The notes: generated from the letters alone by a model not told the origin. A stretch of DNA of 64,000 bases from DASRFA01 sp035651755 (GCA_035651755.1 DASRFA010000011.1:1-64000); one strand, 5' to 3'. Shown: positions 42,919 through 51,738, counted from the stretch's first letter. A program made the numbers and translations.

Positions 42919-44727
42919 ATGCCGACGTCACCGTCGACGCAAAGCCTCGGCGGCGGCCCCGCGACCACCGGCGCGCGGCGCTTTCTCCTGGTTCTCGTCA
43001 AGCCCTCGCACTACGACGACGACGGCTACGTGATCCAGTGGGCGCGCTCGTCGATCCCGTCGAACACGCTCGCCGCGATCTACGGCCTCGCGCGCGACTC
43101 GGCGGCGCGCCGCGCTCTCGGAGACGACGTCGCGATCGACGTCGTCGCTTACGACGAGACCAACACGCGCATCCGACCGGCCAGGCTCGCGCGCCGCATC
43201 CGCGACGCCGGCTCCGGCATGGTCGCGCTCGTCGGCGTGCAGACGAACCAGTTCCCGCGCGCGGTGGACCTCGGCCGGGAGCTCGTCGCGCGCGGGGTCC
43301 CGGTCTGCATCGGCGGATTCCACGTGAGCGGGTGCCTCGCGATGCTGCCCGACACTCCAGCCGACCTCCGGGACGCGATGGCTGCCGGGATCTCGCTCTT
43401 CGGCGGCGAGCTCGAGGGGCGCCTCGACGGCCTCCTGCGCGACGCCGCATGCGGCCGCCTGCAGCCGCTCTATCAACTGCCGGCGACGGCGCCGATGCTC
43501 GCGAACGAGCCGGTCCCGTACCTTCCGGCCGCGGTGATCGGCCGCATGTCGGGCCCGCGCGCGAGCTTCGACGCGGGACGCGGGTGCCCGTTCCTCTGCA
43601 GCTTCTGCACGATCATCAACGTGCAGGGCCGTACCTCGCGACACCGCACGGCCGACGACGTCGAGCGGATCGTGCGCGAGAACCTCGCGCAGGGCATCCG
43701 GAAGTTCTTCATCACCGACGACAACTTCGCCCGCAATCGCGCCTGGGAGTCGATCTTCGATCGCCTCGGCGACATCCGCTACGGCGAGCGCGTCGGTCTG
43801 AGCATCACCATCCAGGCCGACGCGCTCTGCCACAAGATCCCGAACTTCATCGACAAGGCGGCGCGCGCCGGCGTTCAGCGCGTGTTCCTCGGCATCGAGA
43901 GCATCAACCCCGAGTCGCTCGTCGGAGCGCGCAAGCGTCAAAACAAGATCACCGAGTACCGCCGGATGCTGCAGGAGTGGCATCGCGTCGGCGCGCTGAC
44001 GATCGCCGGCTACATCCTCGGCTTTCCGACCGACACCGAGGACGGGATCCTGCGCGACGTCGGCATCATCCAGCGCGAGCTGCCGATCGACCTCCTGGAG
44101 TTCTTCATCCTCACGCCGCTTCCGGGATCGCAGGACCACCGCGAGCTGCACGAGCGCGGGACCGCGCTCGAGACCGACATGAATCGCTACGACTCGGCGC
44201 ACGTGACGGCGCCGCACGCGCGCATGTCCGCCGAAGCTTGGCAGCGCGTGTACGAGCGCGCATGGCGCGCCTACTACGACGTCGGGCACGTCGAGACGGT
44301 CATGCGACGCGCCCGGCAATGGGGCTACAGCGCGCGCAAGGTGCGGTGGATGATGTTCACGTTCGCCTACGCCTCTCTCATCGAGCGGATCCACCCGCTC
44401 GAGGGCGGCCTCTTCCGCCGGAAGTATCGCCGCGATCGCCGGCCGGGCGTCGCCCGCGCCAGCCGGCTCGCCTTCTACCCGCGCTACGCCGCGGAGACCG
44501 CGCGGAAGCTCGCGTCCGCCGCGACGCTGCTGGCGCGCTACCAGCTCGCCTACCGGCGCGCGATGCGTGGCGACGTACCGTCGACCGATGGCGACCTCGC
44601 GATGCAGCCGGTCCGGGACGGCGAGCTCGACGAGCTCGCGCTCTTCACGACGACCGATGCCGCGCGACAGGCGGTCGCGCGCACGCGGCGCGTCGCGCCG
44701 GCCGCGCGCGTCGCGTCCGCGGTGTGA
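42919..44727 (+). CDS. B12-binding-domain radical SAM enzyme
   Basis: The protein has 602 residues starting at the ATG at 42919. The N-terminal 200 residues form a cobalamin-binding-like Rossmann domain ('MVALVGVQTNQFPRAVDLGRELVARGVPVCIGGFHVSG'). It has the GGFH motif but no DxHxxG, so cobalamin would be base-off or absent. The radical SAM core has CxxxCxxC (Cys223, Cys227, Cys230) in 'AGRGCPFLCSFCTIINVQG', then 'FFITDDNFARN' and 'RVFLGIESINPESL'. The C-terminal 160 residues are basic and helical ('ARQWGYSARKVRWMMFTFAYAS'). The layout matches BchE/HpnJ/HpnP-like enzymes, which act on lipids or large substrates. The PAP2 gene just downstream would fit a lipid role, but that is inference. Confidence 0.87.
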   Translation: MPTSPSTQSLGGGPATTGARRFLLVLVKPSHYDDDGYVIQWARSSIPSNTLAAIYGLARDSAARRALGDDVAIDVVAYDETNTRIRPARLARRIRDAGSGMVALVGVQTNQFPRAVDLGRELVARGVPVCIGGFHVSGCLAMLPDTPADLRDAMAAGISLFGGELEGRLDGLLRDAACGRLQPLYQLPATAPMLANEPVPYLPAAVIGRMSGPRASFDAGRGCPFLCSFCTIINVQGRTSRHRTADDVERIVRENLAQGIRKFFITDDNFARNRAWESIFDRLGDIRYGERVGLSITIQADALCHKIPNFIDKAARAGVQRVFLGIESINPESLVGARKRQNKITEYRRMLQEWHRVGALTIAGYILGFPTDTEDGILRDVGIIQRELPIDLLEFFILTPLPGSQDHRELHERGTALETDMNRYDSAHVTAPHARMSAEAWQRVYERAWRAYYDVGHVETVMRRARQWGYSARKVRWMMFTFAYASLIERIHPLEGGLFRRKYRRDRRPGVARASRLAFYPRYAAETARKLASAATLLARYQLAYRRAMRGDVPSTDGDLAMQPVRDGELDELALFTTTDAARQAVARTRRVAPAARVASAV

Positions 44728-44862
44728 AATCGCGGGCCTCCGCGGCGGCTTGTAAATGTCGCCGGCTCGCGCCGCCCGGAGTTGCCGGCGCGACGGCCGT
44801 TCACCACGTCAGCCGCCGGCCTTTCTCGCTGGCATGTCGGTTGCACCGCGTCGGCGACGACC

Positions 44863-45390
44863 ATGTGGATGCCGCGCATCGAGCCCGCGCCGCGCGCCGA
44901 GGCCTTCGGACGCGTCGTGTGCCCGCGGACCATCGTCCCGGCGGCTTGGGCCACGGCAGCGCTACTGCCCCGTCGCCGCGACGCCGCGCGCCTCGCGCTC
45001 GGAACCACGACCGCCGTGCTCGCGGCGAACGCGATCAAGCACGTCGTCTCGCGTCACCGGCCGCGCCTTCTCGGGTCGAGCCCCTGGGACTCGTTTCCGA
45101 GCGGCCACAGCGCAGCCGCGAGCGCGTACCTCTTCGCGACGGCGCTCGCCGCGCCGCGGGCGTACCGGATCTCCGCGCTCGTGGCCGCGACGGCCGCGAC
45201 CATGGCCGTGAACGCGCTCCGCATCACGGCCGGCGAGCACTGGCCCGGCGACGTCGTCGCGGGTAACGCGATCGGTGTCGCGGCGCTCGGCGCGACCGAG
45301 CTCGCGCTCGCGGCGGTCGAGCGGCGGGCGAGCGCAACGGCTCGCGAAGAAGATGGTGGCGAGCCCTCCGGCCAGAAGGCGCGCCGGTGA
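44863..45390 (+). CDS. PAP2-family membrane phosphatase
   Basis: The protein is about 175 residues from the ATG at 44863. A TTG at 44782 would add 27 residues; the choice is not settled by a clear ribosome-binding site. The three phosphatase motifs are present: KHVVSRHRPRL (KxxxxxxRP), PSGHS in 'WDSFPSGHSAAASA', and RITAGEHWPGDVVAG (SRxxxxxHxxxD, with the conserved His and Asp). Several hydrophobic helices surround them. PAP2 enzymes remove phosphate from lipid phosphates such as undecaprenyl-PP, phosphatidate or sphingosine phosphates at the membrane. Its TGA overlaps the next gene's GTG, so it leads a coupled trio with two DUF3147 genes. Confidence 0.88.
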   Translation: MWMPRIEPAPRAEAFGRVVCPRTIVPAAWATAALLPRRRDAARLALGTTTAVLAANAIKHVVSRHRPRLLGSSPWDSFPSGHSAAASAYLFATALAAPRAYRISALVAATAATMAVNALRITAGEHWPGDVVAGNAIGVAALGATELALAAVERRASATAREEDGGEPSGQKARR

Positions 45391-45746
45391 TCGGAGATCT
45401 CGCTCTGCGCTTCTTCCTCGGCGGCCTGATCGTGTCGCTCTTCGCCGTCGTGGGAGAGGTCTTCAAGCCGAAGAGCTTCGCAGGCCTCTTCGGGGCGGCT
45501 CCGTCGGTTGCGATCGCGACGCTCGCGCTCGCGTACGCGAAACAGGGGCCGGACTACGTCGCGACCGAAGCGCGGTCCATGCTCCTCGCGTCCTTCGCCT
45601 TCGCCGCCTACAGCGCAGCGTGTGCCGCCCTCATCCGGCGCGTCGCGATGCCCGCCTGGCTGGGAGCGACGCTCGCGTGGAGCGTATGGGGCGCGGTCGC
45701 GTTCGCGGCCCTGTGGGGGCTCCGCCTCGTCGGGAGCAGCGCATGA
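45387..45746 (+). CDS. DUF3147-family small membrane protein (first of a pair)
   Basis: The protein has 119 residues. The GTG at 45387 overlaps the PAP2 stop (GTGA), which fixes the start by coupling. There are four hydrophobic helices. The family hallmark 'FKPKSFAGLFGAAPSVAIATLALAYAKQG' occupies residues 26-54. DUF3147 proteins are usually encoded in adjacent pairs, as here, which suggests they form a heteromeric membrane complex. Biochemical function is unknown. Confidence 0.88.
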   Translation: MIGDLALRFFLGGLIVSLFAVVGEVFKPKSFAGLFGAAPSVAIATLALAYAKQGPDYVATEARSMLLASFAFAAYSAACAALIRRVAMPAWLGATLAWSVWGAVAFAALWGLRLVGSSA

Positions 45747-46159
45747 TGCCCGAGCTCGCGCCGGGAGGCCTCCGGAAGACCAAGCCGTCCGAGTACGTCA
45801 TCCGCTTCGCGTTCGGAGGCGCGATCACGCTCTGCACTGGCCTGATCGCGCACGCGTTCGGGCCGGTCGTCGGCGGTCTCTTCCTCGCGTTTCCCGCAAT
45901 CCTGCCGGCGAGCTTGACGCTGGCGAAGGAGCACGACGGCCGTGCGCGCGCCGCCGAGCAGGCGCGCGGCGCGGTGCTCGGCGCGGCAGGCCTCGCCGCG
46001 TTCGGACTCGTCGCCTGGCGCTTCTCGGCGCTGTCGGCGCCGCCGCTGGTGCTCGGCCTCGCGACCGTCGCCTGGCTCGCGGCGAGCGTGCTCGCCTGGC
46101 TCCTCGTGTTCGGGTGGCAGCGGCGCGCGCGGGCGGCGTCGCGCCCGGCGCCCGCCTGA
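45743..46159 (+). CDS. DUF3147-family small membrane protein (second of a pair)
   Basis: The protein has 138 residues. The ATG at 45743 overlaps the previous stop (ATGA). It begins 'MMPELAPGGLRKTKPSEYVIRFAFGGAITLCTGLIAHAFGPVVGGLFLAFPAILPASLTL', the longer partner form of the family with GPxxGGLFLAFPAI. Four hydrophobic helices; a soluble patch 'AKEHDGRARAAEQARGAVLGA' lies between helices 2 and 3. It forms a coupled unit with the PAP2 gene and its sister DUF3147 gene. Confidence 0.85.
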   Translation: MMPELAPGGLRKTKPSEYVIRFAFGGAITLCTGLIAHAFGPVVGGLFLAFPAILPASLTLAKEHDGRARAAEQARGAVLGAAGLAAFGLVAWRFSALSAPPLVLGLATVAWLAASVLAWLLVFGWQRRARAASRPAPA

Positions 46160-46175
46160 TCCGTCCCGCCGCGCG

Positions 46176-46469
46176 CTAGGAGCGCGTCCGGCAGATCTTC
46201 GCGAGGACCCCGTTCTCGAAACGGAACGTCGCGGTCTCCCGGCTCGACCGGTAGACGAGCGAGCCGTCGGGCTCGCGGTCGTCCGCTTTGCCGAAGAGGT
46301 TCTCGACGTCCTGCGGCGCGCTGTGGCCGATCTGGAGCTTCGCGAGGTCCTTCGATCGGACGTGGCGCTCCGCCGTGCCGGCGGATGCCGTTCGTCCCTG
46401 ACAAGCAGAAAGTAAAGTCGCCAACGCGACCGCGGCGACGGCGAGGCGACTTCCAATCGGAGCGTGCAT
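46176..46469 (-). CDS. Small lipoprotein with SmpA/BamE-like domain
   Basis: The protein has 97 residues. The ATG at 46469 follows GAGGAGA. The signal sequence ends in lipobox LLSAC (Cys23). The mature part 'LAKLQIGHSAPQDVENLFGKADDREPDGSLVYRSSRETATFRFENGVLAKI' follows the BamE/OmlA pattern: a short helix after 'LxxGxSxxDVxxxxGxP', then a two-stranded sheet ending in 'FxxGxLxxI'. BamE proteins assist outer-membrane barrel assembly. Many short relatives have unknown roles, so I call only the fold. Single gene. Confidence 0.8.
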   Translation of the reverse strand: MHAPIGSRLAVAAVALATLLSACQGRTASAGTAERHVRSKDLAKLQIGHSAPQDVENLFGKADDREPDGSLVYRSSRETATFRFENGVLAKICRTRS

Positions 46470-46670
46470 CGTTTCTCCTCCGCATGCGAATTCTATCACG
46501 CGGCCGATCGCGAAGGACACGGCCTGACCGCACGGTCCGTACAAATACGTACTTCTGATTCGGCGACTGCCTCATTTGAATCGCACTGGGACAGCTTGGT
46601 GGTCTCCGCCGACTCGGGGCTTCCGCGGGAGCCGCGGCACGCCAGGCGCAATGCGAAGGAGGGTTCGGAA

Positions 46671-47267
46671 GTGTTTCGTTCGTTGAGTCTCGTCCTGGGG
46701 GTCGGTCTGGTTTTGGTCACCGCCTCGGGTGCCCGTGCCGCCAAGTGCGATCCGGATGGAGCGGACGCGGCGGCCGTCGCAGCGGCGCGCGCGGAGGTCG
46801 CCGCTCAGTGCGACTGTGCCGGTGCGGAGAACCACGGTCAGTACGTCCGCTGCTCGCGCAACGTGGCGAAGCAGCTCGTGGCGGCGAACGCGCTGCCGAA
46901 GAGCTGCTCCGGGGCCATCGCGAAGTGCGCGGCTCGGTCGACGTGCGGGAAGCCCGGCTTCGTCACGTGCTGTCGCACGAACTCGAAGGGCGTGACGAAG
47001 TGCTCGACCAAGAAGAACGCGACGCAGTGCAAGCCGCCGAAGGGCGGATCCGCGTGCGTCGGCAACTTCACGAGCTGCTGTGACGCCTGCGTCGCCGGCG
47101 GCTGCGCCCCGACCGGCACCCCGGCACCGACCGCCACCCCGACTCCCGAGCCGACCGCGACGCCGACTCCGGAGCCGACCGCGACCCCGACCCCCGAGCC
47201 GACCCCGACCCCGACCGCCGGCTCCGCGAGCCGCGCGTTCCTCGATCTTCCCGCTTCGCTCTTCTGA
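46671..47267 (+). CDS. Secreted Cys-rich protein with TP/EP-rich tail
   Basis: The protein has 198 residues. The GTG at 46671 follows AAGGAGG, and the signal peptide is MFRSLSLVLGVGLVLVTASGARA. No in-frame ATG lies nearby. Residues 24-140 contain about 16 cysteines in a repeated layout: 'CDCAGAENHGQYVRCSRNVAKQLVAANALPKSC', 'CAARSTCGKPGFVTCC', 'CSTKKNATQCK' and 'CCDACVAGGCAP'. The pattern 'NHGxYVxC...AKCAxRSTCGKPGxVTCC' recurs in secreted proteins of related soil bacteria as far as I recall, but has no name I know. The tail is a 24-bp tandem repeat encoding ATPTPEPT. Probably extracellular and disulfide-bonded; function unknown. Confidence 0.8.
   Translation: MFRSLSLVLGVGLVLVTASGARAAKCDPDGADAAAVAAARAEVAAQCDCAGAENHGQYVRCSRNVAKQLVAANALPKSCSGAIAKCAARSTCGKPGFVTCCRTNSKGVTKCSTKKNATQCKPPKGGSACVGNFTSCCDACVAGGCAPTGTPAPTATPTPEPTATPTPEPTATPTPEPTPTPTAGSASRAFLDLPASLF
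47130..47201 (+). repeat. Three tandem 24-bp units encoding ATPTPEPT
   Basis: Three near-identical 24-bp units plus a partial fourth encode the Thr/Pro/Glu tail of the Cys-rich protein. Third-position differences between units suggest the repeat is kept by selection at protein level. Confidence 0.75.
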
Positions 47268-47290
47268 TTCCCGACTGCTGACCCGCGCGC

Positions 47291-47321
47291 GGAGGGTCCG
47301 AGCCCGGCGCTCGGACCCTCC
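47291..47321. terminator. Strong bidirectional terminator-like hairpin
   Basis: GGAGGGTCCGAGC (47291-47303) and GCTCGGACCCTCC (47309-47321) form a perfect 13-bp stem around CCGGC. It lies between the convergent Cys-rich gene and trypsin-like gene, and weak GC pairing extends it on both sides. Confidence 0.8.
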
Positions 47322-47339
47322 CCGCGGCAACGGTGTCCG

Positions 47340-49511
47340 TCAGTCGAAGAGGCTCGTCGGCGCAGCGGCGAGGAACGCCTGCAGCGGGCCGGCGTACGGG
47401 CTCAGGCAGTCGAGCCCGGACTGCGTGCTGCGGCAGTTGCCCGTCTTCCCGACGCGATCCGTGCCGCGCACCAGGCGACCCGGCCCATCGGCGAAGAAGA
47501 CCAGCATCGGCGGCGTGAACGGGGTGTCGATCGCGAGACCCGACGCGCGGAACTTGACGACGTAGGTCACGGCACCCGGTGTCGTCGACGGCAGGCGGCG
47601 GATCGCGATCGTGCTGCCGCCGTCCTGCCGCGTGCAGCGCGTGACGGTGCCGCCGTGCCTGACCTCGCACTTGCCGCGCGGCCACGCGAACCGACGCGAC
47701 AGGTTCAAGCCGTCCGTCATCGCGAGCGTGACGCCGCGCGTGCCGTCGAAGACGTCGCGGTCGACCGCCGTGAACTCCGCCCGCAGCGTGATCGCTCCGT
47801 CGGACGCGGACGGCGCGCTCCGGCCGGTGAGCTCGAGGTGCTGGATCCTGAGCGGGCCGTCGTTCGCGTCGCAGGCGTTGCCGATCCGGTCGTGGTCGGT
47901 GTCGAGCTGGTCCGCGTTCGCGACGCCGAGGCAGTTGTCGTCGAACGAGCACACGTGGTCGCCGTCGGGGTCCGGCTGCTGCTGGCAGACGCCCGCGATG
48001 CACTGGCTCGGGAAGGAGCAGGCGACGTCGCCGCCGCCGTCGCACGGGGTGAAGTCCGGCTTCGGCGGCAGCGTGCAGCCGAGCGACGGGTGGCAGGCCG
48101 CGGCCTCGTGGCACTCGTCCGCGTTGCCCTCGCACGAGACCGCGTCCGAGAGGCACTCGCCGCCGACGCAGCGGTCGTTCGCGGTGCAGGCGTCGCCGTC
48201 GTCGCAGGCGACCCCGGACAGCGGGCTGCCGACGCACGCGCCGCGCGTACACGTGTCGCCGCTCGTGCACGGGTTGCCGTCGTCACATGCCGAGCCGCTG
48301 GTGCCGTCGCCGGCGCCGAATGCGGTCGCGGTGACCTGATACGTGCCTTGGCCCGACGCGCGACGCACCAGCACGTACCAATTTCCCGAGATGGGGCGCT
48401 CGAACTCGCACGCGGCGAACTGCGACGCCGAGGCCTGGCGACAATCGAACAGCGCGGTCGTCGGGGGGCTGCCGCGCCGGACGTACAGGTCGAAGTCGTT
48501 GTCCGAGAAGCGCTGCTCGCCGTTCAGCGTGACGACCAGGCGCACCGTTCCGTCGGGAACGACGACCTGGTGTCGCCCGTCCGGTCCCTGCTCCGTGATG
48601 CTGCCCGTCGCGCTGAAGATCGGCGAGTCGGAGCTGCCCGCGCTCCCGAGGCAGCCGCACGTCTCCCCGTCGAGCGGCTCGCCCGCCTGGCTCGCGATGA
48701 AGTCGGCGTACGTGAAGACGTTTGCGCTGTAGGCGGGGTCGCCCGCATAGCAGCCTTCCGACGAGGCGATGCCTGCGACCGACGGCCGGCCGCCGACGGT
48801 CGCGAAGAGCGGTCCCCCGGCATCGCCGTAGCAGGTGTCGGAATCGGTCCCCGGCGGTCCGATCGGCGGCTCGTAGCGCCAGCAGACGGCCACATCGTTC
48901 GACGGGAAGGAGCAGGATTCGGTCGTCACCTGACCGACGCGCTTCAGGCCGTAGCTGTAGATGTCCTCTGTCCGCCCGAACCCGACGATCGTCCCCGGAG
49001 TGCCGAACGAGGGTGCCGCGACGTCGTCGATCTCCGACGGCGCGATGCCGTCCACCGGGCGGCCGAGGCGCAGAACCGCCACATCGGGCGCGTCGAACGA
49101 GAAGTCGGGATGGATCGCGATGGATTCCACGTCGAAGATGCCCGCGTGCTGCAGGTAGACGTGGAAGTCGCGCGGATCGGAAGGGAACACCGATTGGCAG
49201 TAGAAGGCCGAGGACCCGCAGACGCAGTGGGCTGCGGTCAGGAACGTACGGCACCCGATGAGCGTGCCGCCGCACTGGAGCTGCGCCGTCTCGACCTTCT
49301 CGCCGTAGAGCAGCGCGCCCGTCGACGGATACTGCGACGTCGGCACGCCGTTCACGATCCGCGGCGAAAGGCCCGAGCCGTCGCCCGCGAGCGGCATGAC
49401 CGGCCAGCCGGGCGTCGCCGCCGAGGCGGGTCCCGCGACGGCCACGGCGAGGATCAGGCCGACGGTCAAGCGGAGCGCCGAGGGCAAGCGGCGTGCGGGG
49501 GAGGCGAGCAT
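47340..49511 (-). CDS. Secreted trypsin-like (S1) protease homologue with Ser-to-Ala active site, PPC domain and calcium-loop region
   Basis: The protein has 723 residues starting at the ATG at 49511, with a signal peptide ending GPASA. The S1 domain starts 'RIVNGVPTSQYPSTGALL'. His95 (LTAAHC) and Asp143 (DVAVLRL) of the triad are present, but the GDSGGP motif reads GDAGGP, with Ala231 (GCC) in place of the nucleophile. By family knowledge this should be inactive. Residues about 290-390 are a pre-peptidase C-terminal (PPC) domain ('VVVPDGTVRLVVTLNGEQ', 'NDFDLYVRRGS', 'GNWYVLVRRASGQGTYQVTATAF'). A Cys-rich region with DDGN/DDGD loops and a thrombospondin-type-3-like stretch 'DPDGDHVCSFDDNC..DTDHDRIGNACD' follows, then a beta domain of about 150 residues. 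Likely a surface binding protein. Confidence 0.88.
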   Translation of the reverse strand: MLASPARRLPSALRLTVGLILAVAVAGPASAATPGWPVMPLAGDGSGLSPRIVNGVPTSQYPSTGALLYGEKVETAQLQCGGTLIGCRTFLTAAHCVCGSSAFYCQSVFPSDPRDFHVYLQHAGIFDVESIAIHPDFSFDAPDVAVLRLGRPVDGIAPSEIDDVAAPSFGTPGTIVGFGRTEDIYSYGLKRVGQVTTESCSFPSNDVAVCWRYEPPIGPPGTDSDTCYGDAGGPLFATVGGRPSVAGIASSEGCYAGDPAYSANVFTYADFIASQAGEPLDGETCGCLGSAGSSDSPIFSATGSITEQGPDGRHQVVVPDGTVRLVVTLNGEQRFSDNDFDLYVRRGSPPTTALFDCRQASASQFAACEFERPISGNWYVLVRRASGQGTYQVTATAFGAGDGTSGSACDDGNPCTSGDTCTRGACVGSPLSGVACDDGDACTANDRCVGGECLSDAVSCEGNADECHEAAACHPSLGCTLPPKPDFTPCDGGGDVACSFPSQCIAGVCQQQPDPDGDHVCSFDDNCLGVANADQLDTDHDRIGNACDANDGPLRIQHLELTGRSAPSASDGAITLRAEFTAVDRDVFDGTRGVTLAMTDGLNLSRRFAWPRGKCEVRHGGTVTRCTRQDGGSTIAIRRLPSTTPGAVTYVVKFRASGLAIDTPFTPPMLVFFADGPGRLVRGTDRVGKTGNCRSTQSGLDCLSPYAGPLQAFLAAAPTSLFD

Positions 49512-49700
49512 CGGCGGTCCTTCTGCGGCGCCTGCCGCGTCCGAAATTGCGCAAGTGACGAGACGGCAAGCGACTACGCCGAATCCCCGCTGCGGTCAAA
49601 CCGGATTCTGGATTTCCGCTCTTCGCGCCCCCCCGTTTCGCGTTCCGCGCAGTGGGCGGCCGCACTTGGCGCGGTTCTCGCGGTGTGGCTTCCTGACCGC

Positions 49701-51230
49701 ATGGACGCGGCGCCCACTCTCGCGCGGCTCCTCGACGACGCCCTCGAGCGCAGACCCGACGAGCCGGCGGTCGTGTGCGGGGACCACGCGACGTCGTTCG
49801 CCGAGCTGCGCGAGCTGTCGCTGCGCCTCGCCGGCGCGTTCGCGGCCGCCGGCCTCCGCGGAGAGCGCGTCGCGACCCTCCTCCCGAACGGCGTGGAGCT
49901 GCTCGCGTGTCAGCTCGGCTGCTGGGCCGCGGGCGCGATCGCGGTGCCGTTCGAGTACGTCGACGCGCCGCCCGAGATCGCCTACGGCCTCGCCGACTCG
50001 GGCGCGCGCTGGCTCCTGGTCCACGAGGAAAAGCTCGGCGACCTCGACCGGGTCGACCTGGCGCAGACGTCCGTCGCGGCGGTCTTCGTCGTCGGGACGC
50101 CGCGCGCGGGCGAGCGCCGCTTCGCCGAGCTCGCCGCCACCGCGCCGAGCCGGGCCATCGAGTCGGCCGGCGACGCGCCGGCCTTCATCCTCTACACCTC
50201 GGGCTCGACGGCGCTTCCGAAGGGCGTCGTCCACACGCACGCTTCGGCCGCCGGCATCATCGCGAGCGTCCTCTCGGCCCTCGCGCCGGTCGACGAGCGA
50301 TCGCGGATGGTCGTCCACGACTCGGTGAGCCACATGGGCGGCTGGATCGAGGCGTACCCGCTCCTCTGGCGGGGCGCGACGATCGTCCTCGAGCGGGACT
50401 TCGAGGCGAACCGGTTCTATGCCGACCTCCGCCGTCACCGTCCGACGATCGTCGGCGCGCACGTCGACCACCTCTGGCAGATCGTGCGCCACCCCGGTGC
50501 AGCGCGCGCGGATTTCGCGTCGGTCGCGACCGTCTTCACGGGCGGCGACGAGCTGCCGCTGCCGCTCCAGCGAGCGTTCCTCGACCTGACGGGTCTGCCG
50601 ATCCAGGTCGGCTGGGGCATGACGGAGGCGATCTGGCTCACGATCGCGCGGACCCCGGAGCTTCGCCGGCGCGGCTTCCTCGGGCGGCCGGTCGACGCGG
50701 TCGAGATCCGGATCGTCGACGCCGCCGGGCGGGACGTCGTCGCCGGCGAGGCGGGCGAGCTCTGGGTGCGCGGCCCGATGGTGGCGGCCGGCTACTGGAA
50801 CCGCCCCGAGGCCGACCGCGCCGTCTTCGCGCCCGGCGGCTGGCTCCGGACCGGCGACATGGGCCTCCGCGACCCCGCCGGCGACTACTGGTTCACGGGC
50901 CGCGTCAAGAACATCATCGTGCGCAGCAGCGAGAACGTGACCCCCGGCGAGATCGAGCAGGCGCTCTACCGTCACCCCGCGGTCGCCGAGGCGGCGGCGT
51001 TCGGCGTCTCGGACCCGGACGAGGGCCAGGTGCCGATCGCCTACGTCTCCCTCGCCCCCGGGCGGAACGCGACCGAGGAGGAGCTGAAGGCGTTCCTCGA
51101 GACGCAGATCGCCGTTTTCAAGGTCCCGGCCCGCATCCTGGCAATCGACGCGATGCCGCTCACCCACTCGGGGAAGATCGACCACCACGCGCTCGAGCGG
51201 CGCTTCGCGGAAGCCGCCGGCCGTGCGTGA
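49701..51230 (+). CDS. Acyl-CoA synthetase-like AMP-dependent ligase (ANL family)
   Basis: The protein has 509 residues starting at the ATG at 49701. The P-loop-like A3 motif is 'FILYTSGSTALPKGVVHTH', and A5 is 'QVGWGMTEAIWL'. A7 is 'GGWLRTGDMGLRDPAGDYWFTGRVKNIIVRSSENVTPGEIE', and A10 carries the catalytic Lys in 'MPLTHSGKIDHHAL'. The fold and length fit fatty-acyl or aryl-CoA synthetases. They adenylate a carboxylic acid with ATP and pass it to CoA. The substrate cannot be read from sequence. It stands alone, divergent from the S1 homologue, and its stop lies 3 bp from the YVTN remnant's stop. Confidence 0.92.
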   Translation: MDAAPTLARLLDDALERRPDEPAVVCGDHATSFAELRELSLRLAGAFAAAGLRGERVATLLPNGVELLACQLGCWAAGAIAVPFEYVDAPPEIAYGLADSGARWLLVHEEKLGDLDRVDLAQTSVAAVFVVGTPRAGERRFAELAATAPSRAIESAGDAPAFILYTSGSTALPKGVVHTHASAAGIIASVLSALAPVDERSRMVVHDSVSHMGGWIEAYPLLWRGATIVLERDFEANRFYADLRRHRPTIVGAHVDHLWQIVRHPGAARADFASVATVFTGGDELPLPLQRAFLDLTGLPIQVGWGMTEAIWLTIARTPELRRRGFLGRPVDAVEIRIVDAAGRDVVAGEAGELWVRGPMVAAGYWNRPEADRAVFAPGGWLRTGDMGLRDPAGDYWFTGRVKNIIVRSSENVTPGEIEQALYRHPAVAEAAAFGVSDPDEGQVPIAYVSLAPGRNATEEELKAFLETQIAVFKVPARILAIDAMPLTHSGKIDHHALERRFAEAAGRA

Positions 51231-51233
51231 CGA

Positions 51234-51640
51234 CTAGGGCGTGGCCGCGATCCCCCACGGCCCATCCCCGGCGGGAATCGTCGCGACCACGCGCAGCGAC
51301 GCGACGTCGATCACGGACACGTCGTTCGAGAGCCCGTTCGCGGCGTAGAGCTTCCGGTCGTCGCGCGTGAGCGCGAGTCCCCAGACGCGCTGTCCGACCG
51401 GCACGCTCGCCGCGAGGCGCGGCGCGCGCGGGTCGGACACGTCCAGAACGGCGACGGCGTTGCCGCGTCCGGTCGCGACGTAGATCGATCGGCCGTCGGG
51501 GCCGCCAGGCGTACCGCACGTCGGCGCCGAGGTCGCGCGCGACCAGGGTCGCGAGGGCGGTTCTCGAATCCCTCGCCGCGCGCGTTCGAGAACGGCAGGT
51601 TGTTGGGATCGACAAGACGGCCACCCGCATCCCCCACCGC
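51234..51640 (-). pseudogene. Remnant of a secreted YVTN/lactonase-type beta-propeller gene
   Basis: The 3' end is intact: 'SIYVATGRGNAVAVLDVSDPRAPRLAASVPVGQRVWGLALTRDDRKLYAANGLSNDVSVIDVASLRVVATIPAGDGPWGIAATP' are two typical YVTN blades ending at TAG (51234-51236). Moving upstream, the homology jumps frame twice. 'ATLVARDLGADVRYAWRP' is in a second frame (about 51500-51550) and 'GDAGGRLVDPNNLPFSNARGEGFENR' in a third (about 51550-51640). No signal peptide or start remains. I read this as the 3' remnant of a longer propeller gene with two frameshifts. Sequencing errors are possible but would not explain the missing 5' half. Confidence 0.7.
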
Positions 51641-51738
51641 GTTCCGAGCGCGAGGTCGCGCGCCGGCGGTGTGTCGGGCGCGGCGCGTGTGGGCGGTGTT
51701 GGATCGCGGCTCACGCGTCGACGATTGGCGCTCCTCCG

